Assembly: GCF_000771745.2 (NCBI RefSeq)
Contig: NZ_JPSL02000038.1
Span: 194,024-258,023, forward strand
Source: Thermus filiformis
GTDB taxonomy: Bacteria; Deinococcota; Deinococci; Deinococcales; Thermaceae
Length of the DNA stretch: 64,000 bases
Reading direction: 5' to 3'
The notes beneath the pieces are model-generated. The model was not told the DNA's origin. It did no database searches and saw nothing but the letters and a program-made list of their open reading frames with translations. Position numbers and translations under genes: made by a program. Below are positions 41,768 to 49,545 of this stretch, piece by piece (position 1 is the first letter of the stretch; the number at the start of each line of letters is the position of its first letter).

Positions 41768-43051
41768 ATGGACCTCCTTCTGCCACCCGCCAAGGCCCTC
41801 CGGGGACGGCTACGGGTCCCCGGGGACAAGTCCGTGACCCACCGGGGTCTGATCCTCCTAAGCCTGGCCGAGGGGGAAGGACGCCTCCTCTACCCCCTGA
41901 AGGCGGGGGACACCCTCTCCACCCTGCGGGCCATGCAGGCCCTGGGGGCGGAGATCACCGAGGAGGGGCCCCACCTGCGCGTGCGGGGCCGGGGCCTGAG
42001 GCTGAAGGAGCCCGAGGACGTGCTGGACTGCCAGAACGCGGGCACCCTGATGCGCCTCCTCGCGGGCCTCCTCTCCGGCCAGGAGGGGTTTTTCGTCCTC
42101 ACGGGGGACGCCTCCTTGCGTAGGCGGCCCATGGACCGGGTCGCCCTTCCCCTAAGGGCCATGGGGGCCCAGATAGACGGGCGCGAGGGGGGCCGGTACG
42201 CCCCCTTGGCCCTTAGGGGCGGGGGGCTCAGGGGCATCTCCTACACCCTCCCCGTGCCCAGCGCCCAGGTGAAGAGCGCCCTCCTCCTGGCGGGGCTCTT
42301 CGCGGACGGGGTGACGGAGGTGGTGGAGCCCGTCCCCACCCGGGACCACACGGAGCGCCTCTTCCGCCACTTCGGCCTGCCCCTAGAAACCGAAGGCCCC
42401 CGCATCCGCACCTGGCAAACCGGCCCCTTCCCTGCCCGGGACCTGGTGGTGCCCGGGGACTTCTCCAGCGCCGCCTTCTTCCTGGTGGCGGCCCTCATCA
42501 CCCCGGACTCCGAGGTGCGGGTGGAGGGGGTGGGCCTGAACCCCACCCGGACCGGCCTCCTGGAAGTCCTCAAGGCGATGGGGGCGGAGCTGGAGTGGGA
42601 GGTGCTGGAGGGGGAGGAAGGGGAGCCGGTGGGGACAATCACCGCCCGGAGCAGCGCCCTCAAAGGGGTGGAGGTGGACGAAGGCCTCATCCCCCTCATG
42701 GTGGACGAGGTCCCCGTCCTGGCCGCCGCCGCCGCCTGGGCCGAGGGGGAGACCTTCATCCCGGGCCTCTCCGAGCTCCGGGTCAAGGAGTCGGACCGGG
42801 TGCGGGCCATCGCCCACAACCTGCGGGCCCTGGGGGTGGAGGTGGAGGAAGGGCCGGACTGGCTCCGGATCAAGGGCGGGGTGCGGCCCGGGGCCACGCC
42901 GGTGGTGGAGCCCTTCCACGACCACCGCATCGCCATGGCCTTCGCGGTGGCGGGCCTGCCCCTGGGGGTGCGGGTCCGGGAGGCGGAGTGGGCCACCATC
43001 AGCTACCCCGGCTTCTTTGAGGACCTGAAGGGGCTGTATGCGGCCGGATGA
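41768..43051 (+). CDS. aroA: 5-Enolpyruvylshikimate-3-phosphate synthase
   Basis: Shikimate pathway step that adds enolpyruvate to shikimate 3-phosphate. 427 residues. Conserved segments: [23 protein letters not shown] (about 15-37), [18 protein letters not shown] (NAGT motif), [18 protein letters not shown], and the C-terminal [20 protein letters not shown] and [13 protein letters not shown]. Both domains are complete. First gene of the co-directional set aroA-cmk-CDP-alcohol transferase-Nudix-SDR. It overlaps cmk by 14 bases. Confidence 0.96.
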   Translation: MDLLLPPAKALRGRLRVPGDKSVTHRGLILLSLAEGEGRLLYPLKAGDTLSTLRAMQALGAEITEEGPHLRVRGRGLRLKEPEDVLDCQNAGTLMRLLAGLLSGQEGFFVLTGDASLRRRPMDRVALPLRAMGAQIDGREGGRYAPLALRGGGLRGISYTLPVPSAQVKSALLLAGLFADGVTEVVEPVPTRDHTERLFRHFGLPLETEGPRIRTWQTGPFPARDLVVPGDFSSAAFFLVAALITPDSEVRVEGVGLNPTRTGLLEVLKAMGAELEWEVLEGEEGEPVGTITARSSALKGVEVDEGLIPLMVDEVPVLAAAAAWAEGETFIPGLSELRVKESDRVRAIAHNLRALGVEVEEGPDWLRIKGGVRPGATPVVEPFHDHRIAMAFAVAGLPLGVRVREAEWATISYPGFFEDLKGLYAAG

Positions 43052-43667
43052 GGTCATCACCTTAGACGGGCCTTCGGCCTCGGGCAAGAGCACGGTGGCC
43101 CGGCGGCTGGCCCAGGCTCTGGGCATCCCCTATCTCTCCAGCGGCCTCCTCTACCGGGCCGCGGCCCTTTTGGCCCTGGAAGAGGGCCTCCCCCTGGAGG
43201 AGGAGCCCCTTCTGGAGCGGCTCGAGCGAAGCCGGGTCCAGCTGGTCCCAGACCCAGGGGGAAACCGGGTCCTGGTGGACGGCCAGGACCGGACGGAGGC
43301 CCTCCACACCCCCCAGGTGGACCGGGTGGTCTCCCAGGTGGCCCGCCTCCCCCGAGTGCGCGACTGGGTCAACCGGCGGCTGAAGGAGGTCCCCCCGCCC
43401 TTCGTGGCGGAGGGGCGGGACATGGGCCGGGCGGTCTTCCCCGGGGCGCGGTACAAGTTCTACCTGACCGCGAGCCCCGAGGTGCGCGCCAGGAGAAGAA
43501 GCGGGGAGAGGCCCCAGGCCTTTGAGGAGGTGCTCCAAGACCTCCTCCTTCGGGACGCCCTGGACCAGGCCCAAAGCCTCCCCGCCCCGGACGCCTTGGT
43601 CCTGGACACCAGCCAGATGACGGTGGAGGAGGTGGTGGCCTGGATCCTGGAAAGGATCCGCGACTGA
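43038..43667 (+). CDS. cmk: Cytidylate kinase
   Basis: Phosphorylates CMP and dCMP. 209 residues: P-loop [18 protein letters not shown] (about 7-24), ISSGLLYRA-type [38 protein letters not shown] (about 122-143) and the lid [10 protein letters not shown]. Starts inside the end of aroA, the same aroA-cmk coupling found in many bacteria. Followed two bases later by the next gene. Confidence 0.95.
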   Translation: MRPDEVITLDGPSASGKSTVARRLAQALGIPYLSSGLLYRAAALLALEEGLPLEEEPLLERLERSRVQLVPDPGGNRVLVDGQDRTEALHTPQVDRVVSQVARLPRVRDWVNRRLKEVPPPFVAEGRDMGRAVFPGARYKFYLTASPEVRARRRSGERPQAFEEVLQDLLLRDALDQAQSLPAPDALVLDTSQMTVEEVVAWILERIRD

Positions 43668-43669
43668 AC

Positions 43670-44455
43670 ATGGTCCCGGGAGGCAAGAACAGGCCCGTCC
43701 AGGAGTTCCTGAACGTCCTCATCTACCGCCCCCTGGCCCACCTGGTGGTCCGGCTCCTCCTGCCCACCCCCGTGCGCCCCCACCACCTGGTCCTCCTGCA
43801 CACCGGCCTGGTCCTCGTGGCCGCCCTCCTGATCGCCCGGGGTGGGGGCGACCTGGTGGCCGCCCTTCTCCTCCAGCTCAAGACCGTTTTGGACAACGCC
43901 GACGGCCAGCTCGCCCGGCTGAGGAAGGAGGAAAGCGAGCTGGGCCGGTACCTGGACTCGGGGATGGACCTTTTGGGCAACGCCGCCCTCTTCCTGGCCT
44001 TTTACCTCCGGGAGGGGGAGGGGGGTTTGGTCCTCCTGGGGTTTCTCGTCTTCACCCTGACCCAGGCCTGGGACTTCAACCTGGAGTACCTCTACCGGAA
44101 GGCCAGGAACGAGCCCTTCCGCCCCCAGGTCCAGGACCCGCCCTCCTTCTGGCTCCGCCTCTTCCGGGGGCTGTACGCCCTGGCCTACGCCCCCCAGGAC
44201 TGGCTGGTGCGCTCCCTCGAGGAAGGCCTTTGCCGGTGGCTCCGCCTGGACCCCTTGCGCTTCTGGGACGAGCTCGCCGTGGCCAGCGTGGTGAACTTCG
44301 GCCTCACCACCCACCTCTTCTTTATGGGCCTCTTCCTGGCCCTGGGCCAGATCCGGGCCTACCTCCTGTTCTTGCTCCTCCTCCCCGTGTATCTTGTGGG
44401 GGTCTACGTATGGCGCATCCGGAGGAGCATCCCATCCCCACGGTCGGGGCCCTGA
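43670..44455 (+). CDS. CDP-alcohol phosphatidyltransferase family protein
   Basis: Integral membrane enzyme of 261 residues for phospholipid (or inositol/glycerol phospholipid) head-group synthesis. The family motif is complete: DNADGQLARLRKEESELGRY plus LDSGMD, i.e. D-x2-D-G-x2-A-R-x8-G-x3-D-x3-D (about 77-102), which binds CDP-diacylglycerol and two metals. Hydrophobic helices flank it (about 42-75, 105-145, 205-250). The acceptor alcohol cannot be named. ATG 43670 begins two bases after the cmk stop; its 3' end overlaps the Nudix gene by 46 bases. Confidence 0.87.
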   Translation: MVPGGKNRPVQEFLNVLIYRPLAHLVVRLLLPTPVRPHHLVLLHTGLVLVAALLIARGGGDLVAALLLQLKTVLDNADGQLARLRKEESELGRYLDSGMDLLGNAALFLAFYLREGEGGLVLLGFLVFTLTQAWDFNLEYLYRKARNEPFRPQVQDPPSFWLRLFRGLYALAYAPQDWLVRSLEEGLCRWLRLDPLRFWDELAVASVVNFGLTTHLFFMGLFLALGQIRAYLLFLLLLPVYLVGVYVWRIRRSIPSPRSGP

Positions 44456-44832
44456 TTGAGAAGGAAGGCCGGGTCCTCCTGGTCAAGACCACCAAGTGGC
44501 GGGGGCTTTGGGGGGTGCCCGGGGGAAAAGTCCGCTTGGGGGAGAGCCTGGAAGAGGCCCTGAGGCGGGAGGTCCTGGAGGAGGTAGGCCTCACCCTAAA
44601 GGAGGTCCGCTTCGCCCTCCTCCAGGAAGCCATCTGGAGCCCGGAGTTCCACCGCCCGGCCCACTTCCTCCTGGTGAACTACTTCGCCAAGGGAGAGGGG
44701 GAGGTGCGCCCGGGTGAAGAGATCCTGGAGTGGGCCTGGGTGGAGGCGGAAGGGGGGCTGGACTACCCCCTGAACTCCTTCACCCGGGTCCTCCTCCTGG
44801 CCTACTTAGGGAAAGGGGGAACACCATCATGA
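44410..44832 (+). CDS. Nudix hydrolase
   Basis: Hydrolase of a nucleoside diphosphate linked to another moiety; 140 residues. The Nudix box is complete: GKVRLGESLEEALRREVLEE followed by VGL (about 38-60), fitting G-x5-E-x7-R-E-U-x-E-E-x-G-U. The N-terminal HPIPTVGALIEKEGRVLLVKTTKW and the later PAHFLLVNYFAKGEGEVRPGEEILEWAWVE are typical of ADP-ribose-type members, but the substrate is not fixed by motifs I can see. The start at ATG 44410 lies within the previous gene; the stop overlaps the next gene's ATG (ATGA). Confidence 0.9.
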   Translation: MAHPEEHPIPTVGALIEKEGRVLLVKTTKWRGLWGVPGGKVRLGESLEEALRREVLEEVGLTLKEVRFALLQEAIWSPEFHRPAHFLLVNYFAKGEGEVRPGEEILEWAWVEAEGGLDYPLNSFTRVLLLAYLGKGGTPS

Positions 44833-45539
44833 GGACGGCCCTGGTCACGGGGAGCGCCAAGGGGATCGGCCGGGCCATCCTCCTGGCCCTGGCCCGGGAG
44901 GGGTACCAGGTGGCCGTGCACTACCGGAGCTCGGAGGGCCTGGCCGAGGCCACCCGCCGCGAGGCGGAGGCCCTGGGGGTGAGGGCGATCAAGGTCCAGG
45001 CCGACCTGACCGACCCCCAGGAGGCGGCCCGGCTGGTGGAGGAGGTGGTCTTCCACCTGGGGGGGATCGGGGTCCTGGTGAACAACGTGGGGGACTACCT
45101 GTACAAGCCGATAGAGGAGGTCTCCCTCGAGGAGTGGCGCTGGATTTTGGACACCAACCTGACCGCCACCTTCCTGGTCACCCAGGCCGCCCTCCCCCAT
45201 ATGATGGCCCAGGGGTACGGCCGGATCGTCAACCTGGGCTACGCGGGGGCGCAGAACCTCCTGGCCCGGCCCCACATCACCCCCTACGTCATCGCCAAGA
45301 CCGGGGTCATCCTGTACACCAAGGCCCTGGCCAAGCGGCTCGCAGGGATGAACATCACCGCCAACGTGGTGGCCCCCGGGGTGGCGGAAAACTCCGTCTC
45401 CAAGCCCTTAAGCGAGATCCCCATGGGGCGGCTCGCCCTCCTGGAGGAGATCGCCCAGGCGGTCCTCTTCTTCGTCAAGGACGAGAGCCGCTACCTCACG
45501 GGGCAGGTGCTCGAGGTGGCGGGGGGGTGGAACCTCTAA
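44829..45539 (+). CDS. Short-chain dehydrogenase/reductase lacking the usual catalytic serine
   Basis: Rossmann-fold oxidoreductase of 236 residues annotated by similarity as a FabG-like reductase. TGSAKGIGRAI cofactor loop (about 7-17), NNVGDYLY after strand 4, catalytic YVIAK (about 154-158). At the position of the catalytic serine, 13 residues before the tyrosine, there is glycine (NLGYAGAQN), so the Ser-Tyr-Lys triad is incomplete; some pteridine-reductase-like SDRs share this. HYRSS after strand 2 suggests NADPH. The TAA is followed immediately by the tail of a composite repeat. Confidence 0.85.
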   Translation: MRTALVTGSAKGIGRAILLALAREGYQVAVHYRSSEGLAEATRREAEALGVRAIKVQADLTDPQEAARLVEEVVFHLGGIGVLVNNVGDYLYKPIEEVSLEEWRWILDTNLTATFLVTQAALPHMMAQGYGRIVNLGYAGAQNLLARPHITPYVIAKTGVILYTKALAKRLAGMNITANVVAPGVAENSVSKPLSEIPMGRLALLEEIAQAVLFFVKDESRYLTGQVLEVAGGWNL

Positions 45540-45680
45540 CCTTTGCTGCCGCTTCCTTCGCACATGTGACTCCGCCAGGAAGCCTGGCAAAGGCTCTACC
45601 GGGGCCCCCGTCCCAGCGCAAGCTGGGACGGGGTGGTTTACTGGGGCCCCCAGCTTGGCTTGCGCCAAGCTGGGGTGGTA
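45540..45680 (-). repeat. Composite repeat element, two modules plus conserved tail
   Basis: Minus strand: TACCACCCC head at 45680, AGCTTGGC-core module, linker GGCCCCAGTAAA, GTCCCAGC-core module, then GTAGAGCCTTTGCCAGGC... to CACATGTG (45568-45561) and GAAGGAAGCGG. The tail is homologous to that at 36748-36803. It fills the whole gap between the SDR stop and the manA coding end. Confidence 0.9.
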
Positions 45681-46423
45681 TAGATGGCCTCTGCCCCCAG
45701 GAGGACCCCTTCCCCCTCGAGGTCCACCTCCTCCCCCGGCTCGAGGAGGAGGGTGTCCGGGAAGCGAAGGGGCCTTCCCGCAAGGACCGCTGCCCCCTCC
45801 AAAAGGGTGAGGGCCAGGGGCCGGTCGGCCCTAAGGGAAAGCCGCCCCTTCAGCGAAAAGCGGTGGAGGGTGAAGTAGGGCGAGGCCAGAAGCCGCGTCC
45901 CCTCCGGTTCAAAGCGGGGAAGGGGGGTGGGCTCCAGGATGGCCACCTCCAGGGCCTTTTCCAGGTGGAGCTCCCGGGGTCGGCCGTAGTCGTAGAGGCG
46001 GTAGGTGAGGTCGGAGGGCTGTTGGACCTCGTAGACCATCGTCCCCGGGCCCAGGGCGTGGACCGTGCCCGCGGGGATGTAGACCACCTCGCCCCTTCGC
46101 ACCCGGACCCGGTTCAGGACCTCGTCCAAACGGCCAAAGAGGGCCTTCTCCCGTACCTCCTCCCGGCTCACCGGCCGGGTGAAGCCGTAGACGATCTCCC
46201 CCTCAGAGAGGACGTACCAGGCCTCCGTTTTTCCGGGCTTCCCCTCCCGGGCCAAGGCGTAGGCGTCCGGGGGGTGGACCTGGACGGAAAGCCAGTCCGC
46301 GGGGTCCAGGAGCTTGACCAGGAGGGGGCTCTCCAAAAGCCAAACCTCCCCCACCCCTTCCCCAAAGCCCAGGCGGCTACCTCCCCAGACCCTCTTTACG
46401 GGCTTCGGGCGCGAGAAGACCAC
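45638..46423 (-). CDS. manA: Mannose-6-phosphate isomerase, class I (ManA/PMI type)
   Basis: Cupin zinc enzyme interconverting mannose 6-phosphate and fructose 6-phosphate. 261 residues, of the short Bacillus-like form. Starts VVFSRPKPVKRVWGGSRLG; the zinc ligands are in LSVQVHPPDAYA and KTEAWYVL (about 70-95) and in IPAGTVHALGPGTMVYEVQQPSDLTYRLYDYGR (about 143-175, with the substrate arginine). GTG 46423 lies seven bases after TACCCT. The last 14 residues, YTTPAWRKPSWGPQ, and the TAA stop are encoded by a palindromic repeat module, so the natural C-terminus has been replaced or extended. Confidence 0.9.
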   Translation of the reverse strand: MVFSRPKPVKRVWGGSRLGFGEGVGEVWLLESPLLVKLLDPADWLSVQVHPPDAYALAREGKPGKTEAWYVLSEGEIVYGFTRPVSREEVREKALFGRLDEVLNRVRVRRGEVVYIPAGTVHALGPGTMVYEVQQPSDLTYRLYDYGRPRELHLEKALEVAILEPTPLPRFEPEGTRLLASPYFTLHRFSLKGRLSLRADRPLALTLLEGAAVLAGRPLRFPDTLLLEPGEEVDLEGEGVLLGAEAIYTTPAWRKPSWGPQ

Positions 46424-46429
46424 GGAGCT

Positions 46430-46436
46430 TAGGGTA
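46430..46436. promoter_or_regulatory. Overlapping divergent -10 boxes, manA / phosphosugar isomerase
   Basis: Minus-strand TACCCT (46436-46431) lies seven bases before GTG 46423; plus-strand TAGGGT (46430-46435) lies 12 bases before ATG 46448. The two boxes cover the same bases, so the genes compete for polymerase. Confidence 0.5.
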
Positions 46437-46447
46437 CCATGGGAAGG

Positions 46448-47299
46448 ATGCGCGACCTGGACAAGCAGGAAACCTATCTGGTGGACCGCCGGGGGATGGC
46501 GGTGGAGCTGCGCGACTTGGCGGGCTCCGGCCCCACCCCCCAGGGCCCGCTCCCGGAGCCCTACGGCCTTCTGGCCTACGGGGAGGCCTGGTGGGTGGGG
46601 CGGCTTCTGGGCCTGCCCGAGTGGACGGAGGAGGGGACCCAGTTCCTCCTCCAGGGCGGGTACGACCTGGGGGCAGCCCTGGCCTTGGGCCTGGTGGCGG
46701 AGACGGGCCGGGCCCGGCTCGAGCGGCTGGAGCTTCCCCCGAGCCCCCTGAACCCTTACCGCTACCTCCGCTACGTGCTCCTGGCCATGGGGAAGGAGGA
46801 GGTCCTCCTCGAGGTGGACCAGGCCCTTTTGGAGGAGCGGAGACGGCTGGGGCCGGAGGTGCCCTTGGAGGAGAACCCGGCCAAGTTCCTGGCCTACACC
46901 CTCCTGGAGAGGACCCCCCTCTTCTATGCCCCGGACCACCCGGGCCTCCAGGAGGCGGCGCAGGCCCTCCTGGCCCGGGTGGGGAAGAGCCTTTCCCTCG
47001 TCCCGCCCCCCACCGCGCTGGAGTTCTTCCTCACCGGCCTCGAGGCCCGGCACGAGCAGGGGGACCCCCTGGCGGCGGTCCTCCTGGGAAGCGGGGCCGG
47101 GGTGGCCCTGGCCAAGGAGATCCTGGAGAGCCGGGTGGACACGGTGGCCGAGCTGGCCCCGCCCGAGGCCGGCCCCCTGGCCCAGGCCCTGGCCCTCTGG
47201 TACCGGCTGGCCTGGACCGCCTACTACCTGGCCCTCCTCTACGGGGTGGACCCCGGCGACCCGGAGGTCCTACTCCGGCTGCGGGAGGCCGCCTCCTGA
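46448..47299 (+). CDS. SIS-type bifunctional phosphoglucose/phosphomannose isomerase-like protein
   Basis: Protein of 283 residues matching the Thermus phosphoglucose/phosphomannose isomerase-like family. The first SIS subdomain is reduced (GGYDLGAALALGLVAETGRARLERLELP, about 62-90); the conserved core is LGPEVPLEENPAKFLAYTLLERTPLFYAP (about 133-161) and the LEFFLTGLEARHEQGDPLAAVLL segment with a likely catalytic histidine (about 193-215). The SIS phosphosugar-binding serine cluster is weak, so activity should be treated with care. ATG 46448 (MRDLDKQETYL) is favoured over 46439. It is divergent from manA, consistent with a shared mannose/fructose phosphate role. Confidence 0.78.
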   Translation: MRDLDKQETYLVDRRGMAVELRDLAGSGPTPQGPLPEPYGLLAYGEAWWVGRLLGLPEWTEEGTQFLLQGGYDLGAALALGLVAETGRARLERLELPPSPLNPYRYLRYVLLAMGKEEVLLEVDQALLEERRRLGPEVPLEENPAKFLAYTLLERTPLFYAPDHPGLQEAAQALLARVGKSLSLVPPPTALEFFLTGLEARHEQGDPLAAVLLGSGAGVALAKEILESRVDTVAELAPPEAGPLAQALALWYRLAWTAYYLALLYGVDPGDPEVLLRLREAAS

Positions 47300-47342
47300 T
47301 TTCACCCCAGCCTGGCGCATGCCAAGCTGGGAGCCCCGGCAG
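47300..47342 (+). repeat. Palindromic module after the isomerase gene
   Basis: The gene's TGA is followed by TTTCACCCC, an AGCCTGGC/GCCAAGCT stem with one mismatch and GGAGCCCCGG. A diverged single copy. Confidence 0.75.
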
Positions 47343-47381
47343 GTCGCCCCAAAGGGCGCCGGCCAAAGCGAAGGAACGGGC

Positions 47382-48077
47382 ATGACCCTCTTCCCGAAGC
47401 CCCAAAGCCTCGAGAAGGCCCGATCCCTCCAGGAGGCCCTGAGAAACCGGGTGGTCCTGGAGGGAAGCCTCGAGGGGGTGCGCCGCCTCGCCGCCCTGGA
47501 CGCGGCCCACAAAAAGGGAGGGCCCCTGGTGGCGGTGGCGGTCCTTTACGACCTGGAAAAGGGCCCCCTCTTCGTGGGCCGAGGCCGGGTGGAGGAGGCC
47601 GAGCTCTTCCCCTACGTGCCGGGCTTCCTCTCCTTCCGGGAGGCCCCCGCCTACCTGGAGGCCCTAAGGGCCCTTCCCGAGGCCCCGGAGGTCCTCCTGG
47701 TGGACGGCCAGGGGATCGCCCACCCCCGGGGGCTGGGCATCGCCAGCCACCTGGGGGTGCACCTGGACCTCCCCAGCCTGGGGGTGGCCAAGAGCCTCCT
47801 CTACGGCCGTCCGGAAGCCCCCCTCCCCCAGGAGGCGGGGAGCGCCGTGCGCCTCCTAAGCCCCGAGGGGCGGCCTTTGGGCTACGTCTACCGGAGCCGC
47901 ACCGGGACCCGTCCCCTTTACGTCTCCCCCGGGCACCGGGTGGGCCTGGAGGAGGCCCTGGCCTTCGTAAGGCGGCTTCCCACCCGGTACCGCCTGCCGG
48001 AGCCCTTGCGGCTTGCCCACCTCGAGGCCACCCGGGCTAGAGTGGAGGCATGGTCTACCGGCTCGCCTGGTTCCTAG
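47382..48077 (+). CDS. nfi: Endonuclease V
   Basis: Cleaves DNA one base past deoxyinosine. 231 residues. Active-site aspartate in RRLAALDAAHKKG (about 33-45), catalytic VDGQGIAHPRGLGIASHLGVHLDLPSLGVAKS (about 107-138) and the wedge-type PYVPGFLSFREAPAYLEAL (about 74-92). The C-terminus is extended relative to E. coli (tail EATRARVEAWSTGSPGS), but this end overlaps plsC by 28 bases. ATG 47382 lacks a strong ribosome site (GGAACGGGC). Confidence 0.93.
   Translation: MTLFPKPQSLEKARSLQEALRNRVVLEGSLEGVRRLAALDAAHKKGGPLVAVAVLYDLEKGPLFVGRGRVEEAELFPYVPGFLSFREAPAYLEALRALPEAPEVLLVDGQGIAHPRGLGIASHLGVHLDLPSLGVAKSLLYGRPEAPLPQEAGSAVRLLSPEGRPLGYVYRSRTGTRPLYVSPGHRVGLEEALAFVRRLPTRYRLPEPLRLAHLEATRARVEAWSTGSPGS
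48038..48043 (+). promoter_or_regulatory. -10 box of plsC inside nfi
   Basis: TAGAGT, then GGAGGC (six bases) and ATG 48050. Either leaderless or, on the nfi transcript, served by the same GGAGG. Confidence 0.5.
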
Positions 48078-48670
48078 CCCGCCTCCTCCTCCACGCCCTC
48101 TTCGGCTTCTCCATCCGGGGGAAGGAGCGCGTCCCCAAGACCGGCCCGGTCATCCTGGCCGCCAACCACCTCTCCATCCTGGACCCCATCGCGATAGGGG
48201 TGGCCGTCTGGCGTCCGGTGAGCTTCTTCGCCCGGGCCGACGTCTTCCGCCTCCCCGTCCTCTCCTGGCTTTTGCCCCGGCTGTACGCCATCCCGGTGGA
48301 GCGGGGGGAGAGCGACCTCTCGGCCATAAAGAAGGCGTTAAGGACCCTGGAAAGGGGGTTTGCCTTCGGCATCTTCCCCGAAGGGACAAGGAGCCGTACT
48401 GGCCGCCTCCAGCCCTTCAAGACCGGGGTGGCCGCCATCGCCTTAAGGACCGGCACCCCCGTGGTCCCGGTGGCGGTGATGGGCACGGAGAAGGCCCTGC
48501 CCGTGGGGGCCCGGATGATCCGCCTCCGGAGGCCCATCCGGGTGGTCTTCGGAGACCCCATCCCCGTGCCCAAGAAGGAGCGGCCGAGCCGGGAGGACCT
48601 CCTCCGGCTGACCCGTGAGATAGAGGCCAAGGTGGCGGAACTCCTGGACCCCCCCTACCGCCCCACGTAA
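48050..48670 (+). CDS. plsC: 1-Acylglycerol-3-phosphate O-acyltransferase
   Basis: Makes phosphatidic acid by acylating lysophosphatidate. 206 residues with an N-terminal hydrophobic helix (LAWFLARLLLHALFGF). Acyltransferase motif I NHLSILD (H-x4-D, about 41-47), motif II-type region VSFFARADVFRLPVLSWLL, motif III FPEGTRSRTG (about 109-118) and motif IV TPVVPVAV. All catalytic residues are present. Overlaps nfi. Confidence 0.93.
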   Translation: MVYRLAWFLARLLLHALFGFSIRGKERVPKTGPVILAANHLSILDPIAIGVAVWRPVSFFARADVFRLPVLSWLLPRLYAIPVERGESDLSAIKKALRTLERGFAFGIFPEGTRSRTGRLQPFKTGVAAIALRTGTPVVPVAVMGTEKALPVGARMIRLRRPIRVVFGDPIPVPKKERPSREDLLRLTREIEAKVAELLDPPYRPT

Positions 48671-48722
48671 AGCTTCAGACATAGATAGTAGCTTACAATA
48701 GCTGAAGAAAAGGCTGGGGGTA

Positions 48723-48752
48723 TTGCAGACCGGGGTTCGGGCGTGCTATATT
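48723..48752 (+). promoter_or_regulatory. Promoter of the HU gene
   Basis: TTGCAG (48723-48728), 18-base spacer, TATATT (48747-48752). Predicted transcript start near 48760; AAAGGAGGG (48774-48782) is a strong ribosome site before ATG 48788. Confidence 0.78.
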
Positions 48753-48787
48753 CCGTGCGGAAGGGAAAAGAGAAAGGAGGGTAGCAA

Positions 48788-49081
48788 ATGGCTGCAAAGA
48801 AAACGGTGACCAAAGCGGATCTGGTGGACCAGGTGGCCACCGCCACCGGTATGAAGAAGAAGGACACCAAGGCGATCGTGGACGCGTTCCTGGCCAAGGT
48901 GGAGGAGGCCCTGGCGGCGGGCAACAAGGTGCAGCTCACCGGCTTCGGCACCTTTGAGGTGCGCAAGCGCAAGGCCCGCACCGGCGTGAAGCCCGGCACC
49001 AAGGAGAAGATCAAGATCCCCGCCACCCAGTACCCCGCCTTCAAGCCGGGCAAGGCCCTGAAGGACCAGGTCAAGAAGTAA
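48788..49081 (+). CDS. hup: DNA-binding protein HU
   Basis: Histone-like nucleoid protein, 97 residues, forming DNA-bending dimers. Starts MAAKKTVTKADLVDQVATAT; core LAAGNKVQLTGFGTFEVRKRKARTGVKPGTKEKIKIPATQYPAFKPGKALKD contains the beta-arm with the DNA-intercalating region (R-x-G-x-x-P, here RTGVKPGT) and the FKPGK C-terminal signature. The N-terminal lysine-rich extension is usual for Thermus HU. Monocistronic, with its own promoter and a strong terminator. Confidence 0.96.
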   Translation: MAAKKTVTKADLVDQVATATGMKKKDTKAIVDAFLAKVEEALAAGNKVQLTGFGTFEVRKRKARTGVKPGTKEKIKIPATQYPAFKPGKALKDQVKK

Positions 49082-49094
49082 GGACCTCCCTTCC

Positions 49095-49122
49095 CCCCGG
49101 GGGCCCGGCCCCCGGGGTTTTA
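49095..49122 (+). terminator. Intrinsic terminator of the HU gene
   Basis: Nine-base stem CCCCGGGGG (49095-49103) / CCCCCGGGG (49109-49117), loop CCCGG, followed by TTTTAT. Confidence 0.9.
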
Positions 49123-49145
49123 TCCACCCCAGATTGGCTTGCCGG
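49121..49145 (+). repeat. Decayed half module of the palindromic repeat
   Basis: TCCACCCCAGATTGGCTTGCCGG: head and left core with one change; the right arm has decayed. Confidence 0.5.
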
Positions 49146-49176
49146 ACCTCGGCGAGGAGTTTTCAGAGTTTGCCTC

Positions 49177-49476
49177 TTAGGGCATGCCGACTGAACGCCC
49201 GTGAGCGTAAAAAAGGACAACTATATACGTCAACGTCACAACAACCAAGGCAACCAACGACATCGTAATCAAAACGGGCTTTGCGCCAACCTTTTTCATC
49301 CAGAGGAGGGCTATATTGTGTGAGATGCCAAAGAAAAAAGCTTGGAAGAGCATACCTGGAAGCTTTTCAATCGTTATTACTTTTTCTAGTATTAACTCAA
49401 CTAAGCTGGAAACTCCGAAGTAAACAAAGGTCACAAGAACGATGGATTGCCACAACCTGAGTTCCCACCTCACCAC
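49177..49476 (-). CDS. Small membrane protein of foreign (low-GC) composition
   Basis: Protein of 99 residues with three hydrophobic segments (about 12-30, 43-60, 67-90: VLITMSLVALVVVTLTYIVVLFYA). No family recognised. Its DNA is markedly poorer in G+C than everything around it and uses A/T-ending codons rare elsewhere in the window (many ATA, ATT, AAA and TTT), so it was probably acquired recently. GTG 49476 and the following GTG are possible starts; no clear ribosome site. It lies between the HU terminator and a palindromic module, on the minus strand. Confidence 0.6.
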   Translation of the reverse strand: MVRWELRLWQSIVLVTFVYFGVSSLVELILEKVITIEKLPGMLFQAFFFGISHNIALLWMKKVGAKPVLITMSLVALVVVTLTYIVVLFYAHGRSVGMP

Positions 49477-49497
49477 CGCACTTCACCCAAGGGCATT

Positions 49498-49545
49498 ATA
49501 TCGCCCCATCCTGGCTGGCGCCAGGATGGGGGCCCCGATAAAGCC
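49498..49545 (+). repeat. Palindromic module before the ftsH end
   Basis: TATATCGCCCC head, perfect ATCCTGGC/GCCAGGAT stem, GGGGGCCCCGATAAAGCC. The end of the unit abuts the ftsH stop codon on the other strand. Confidence 0.85.
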
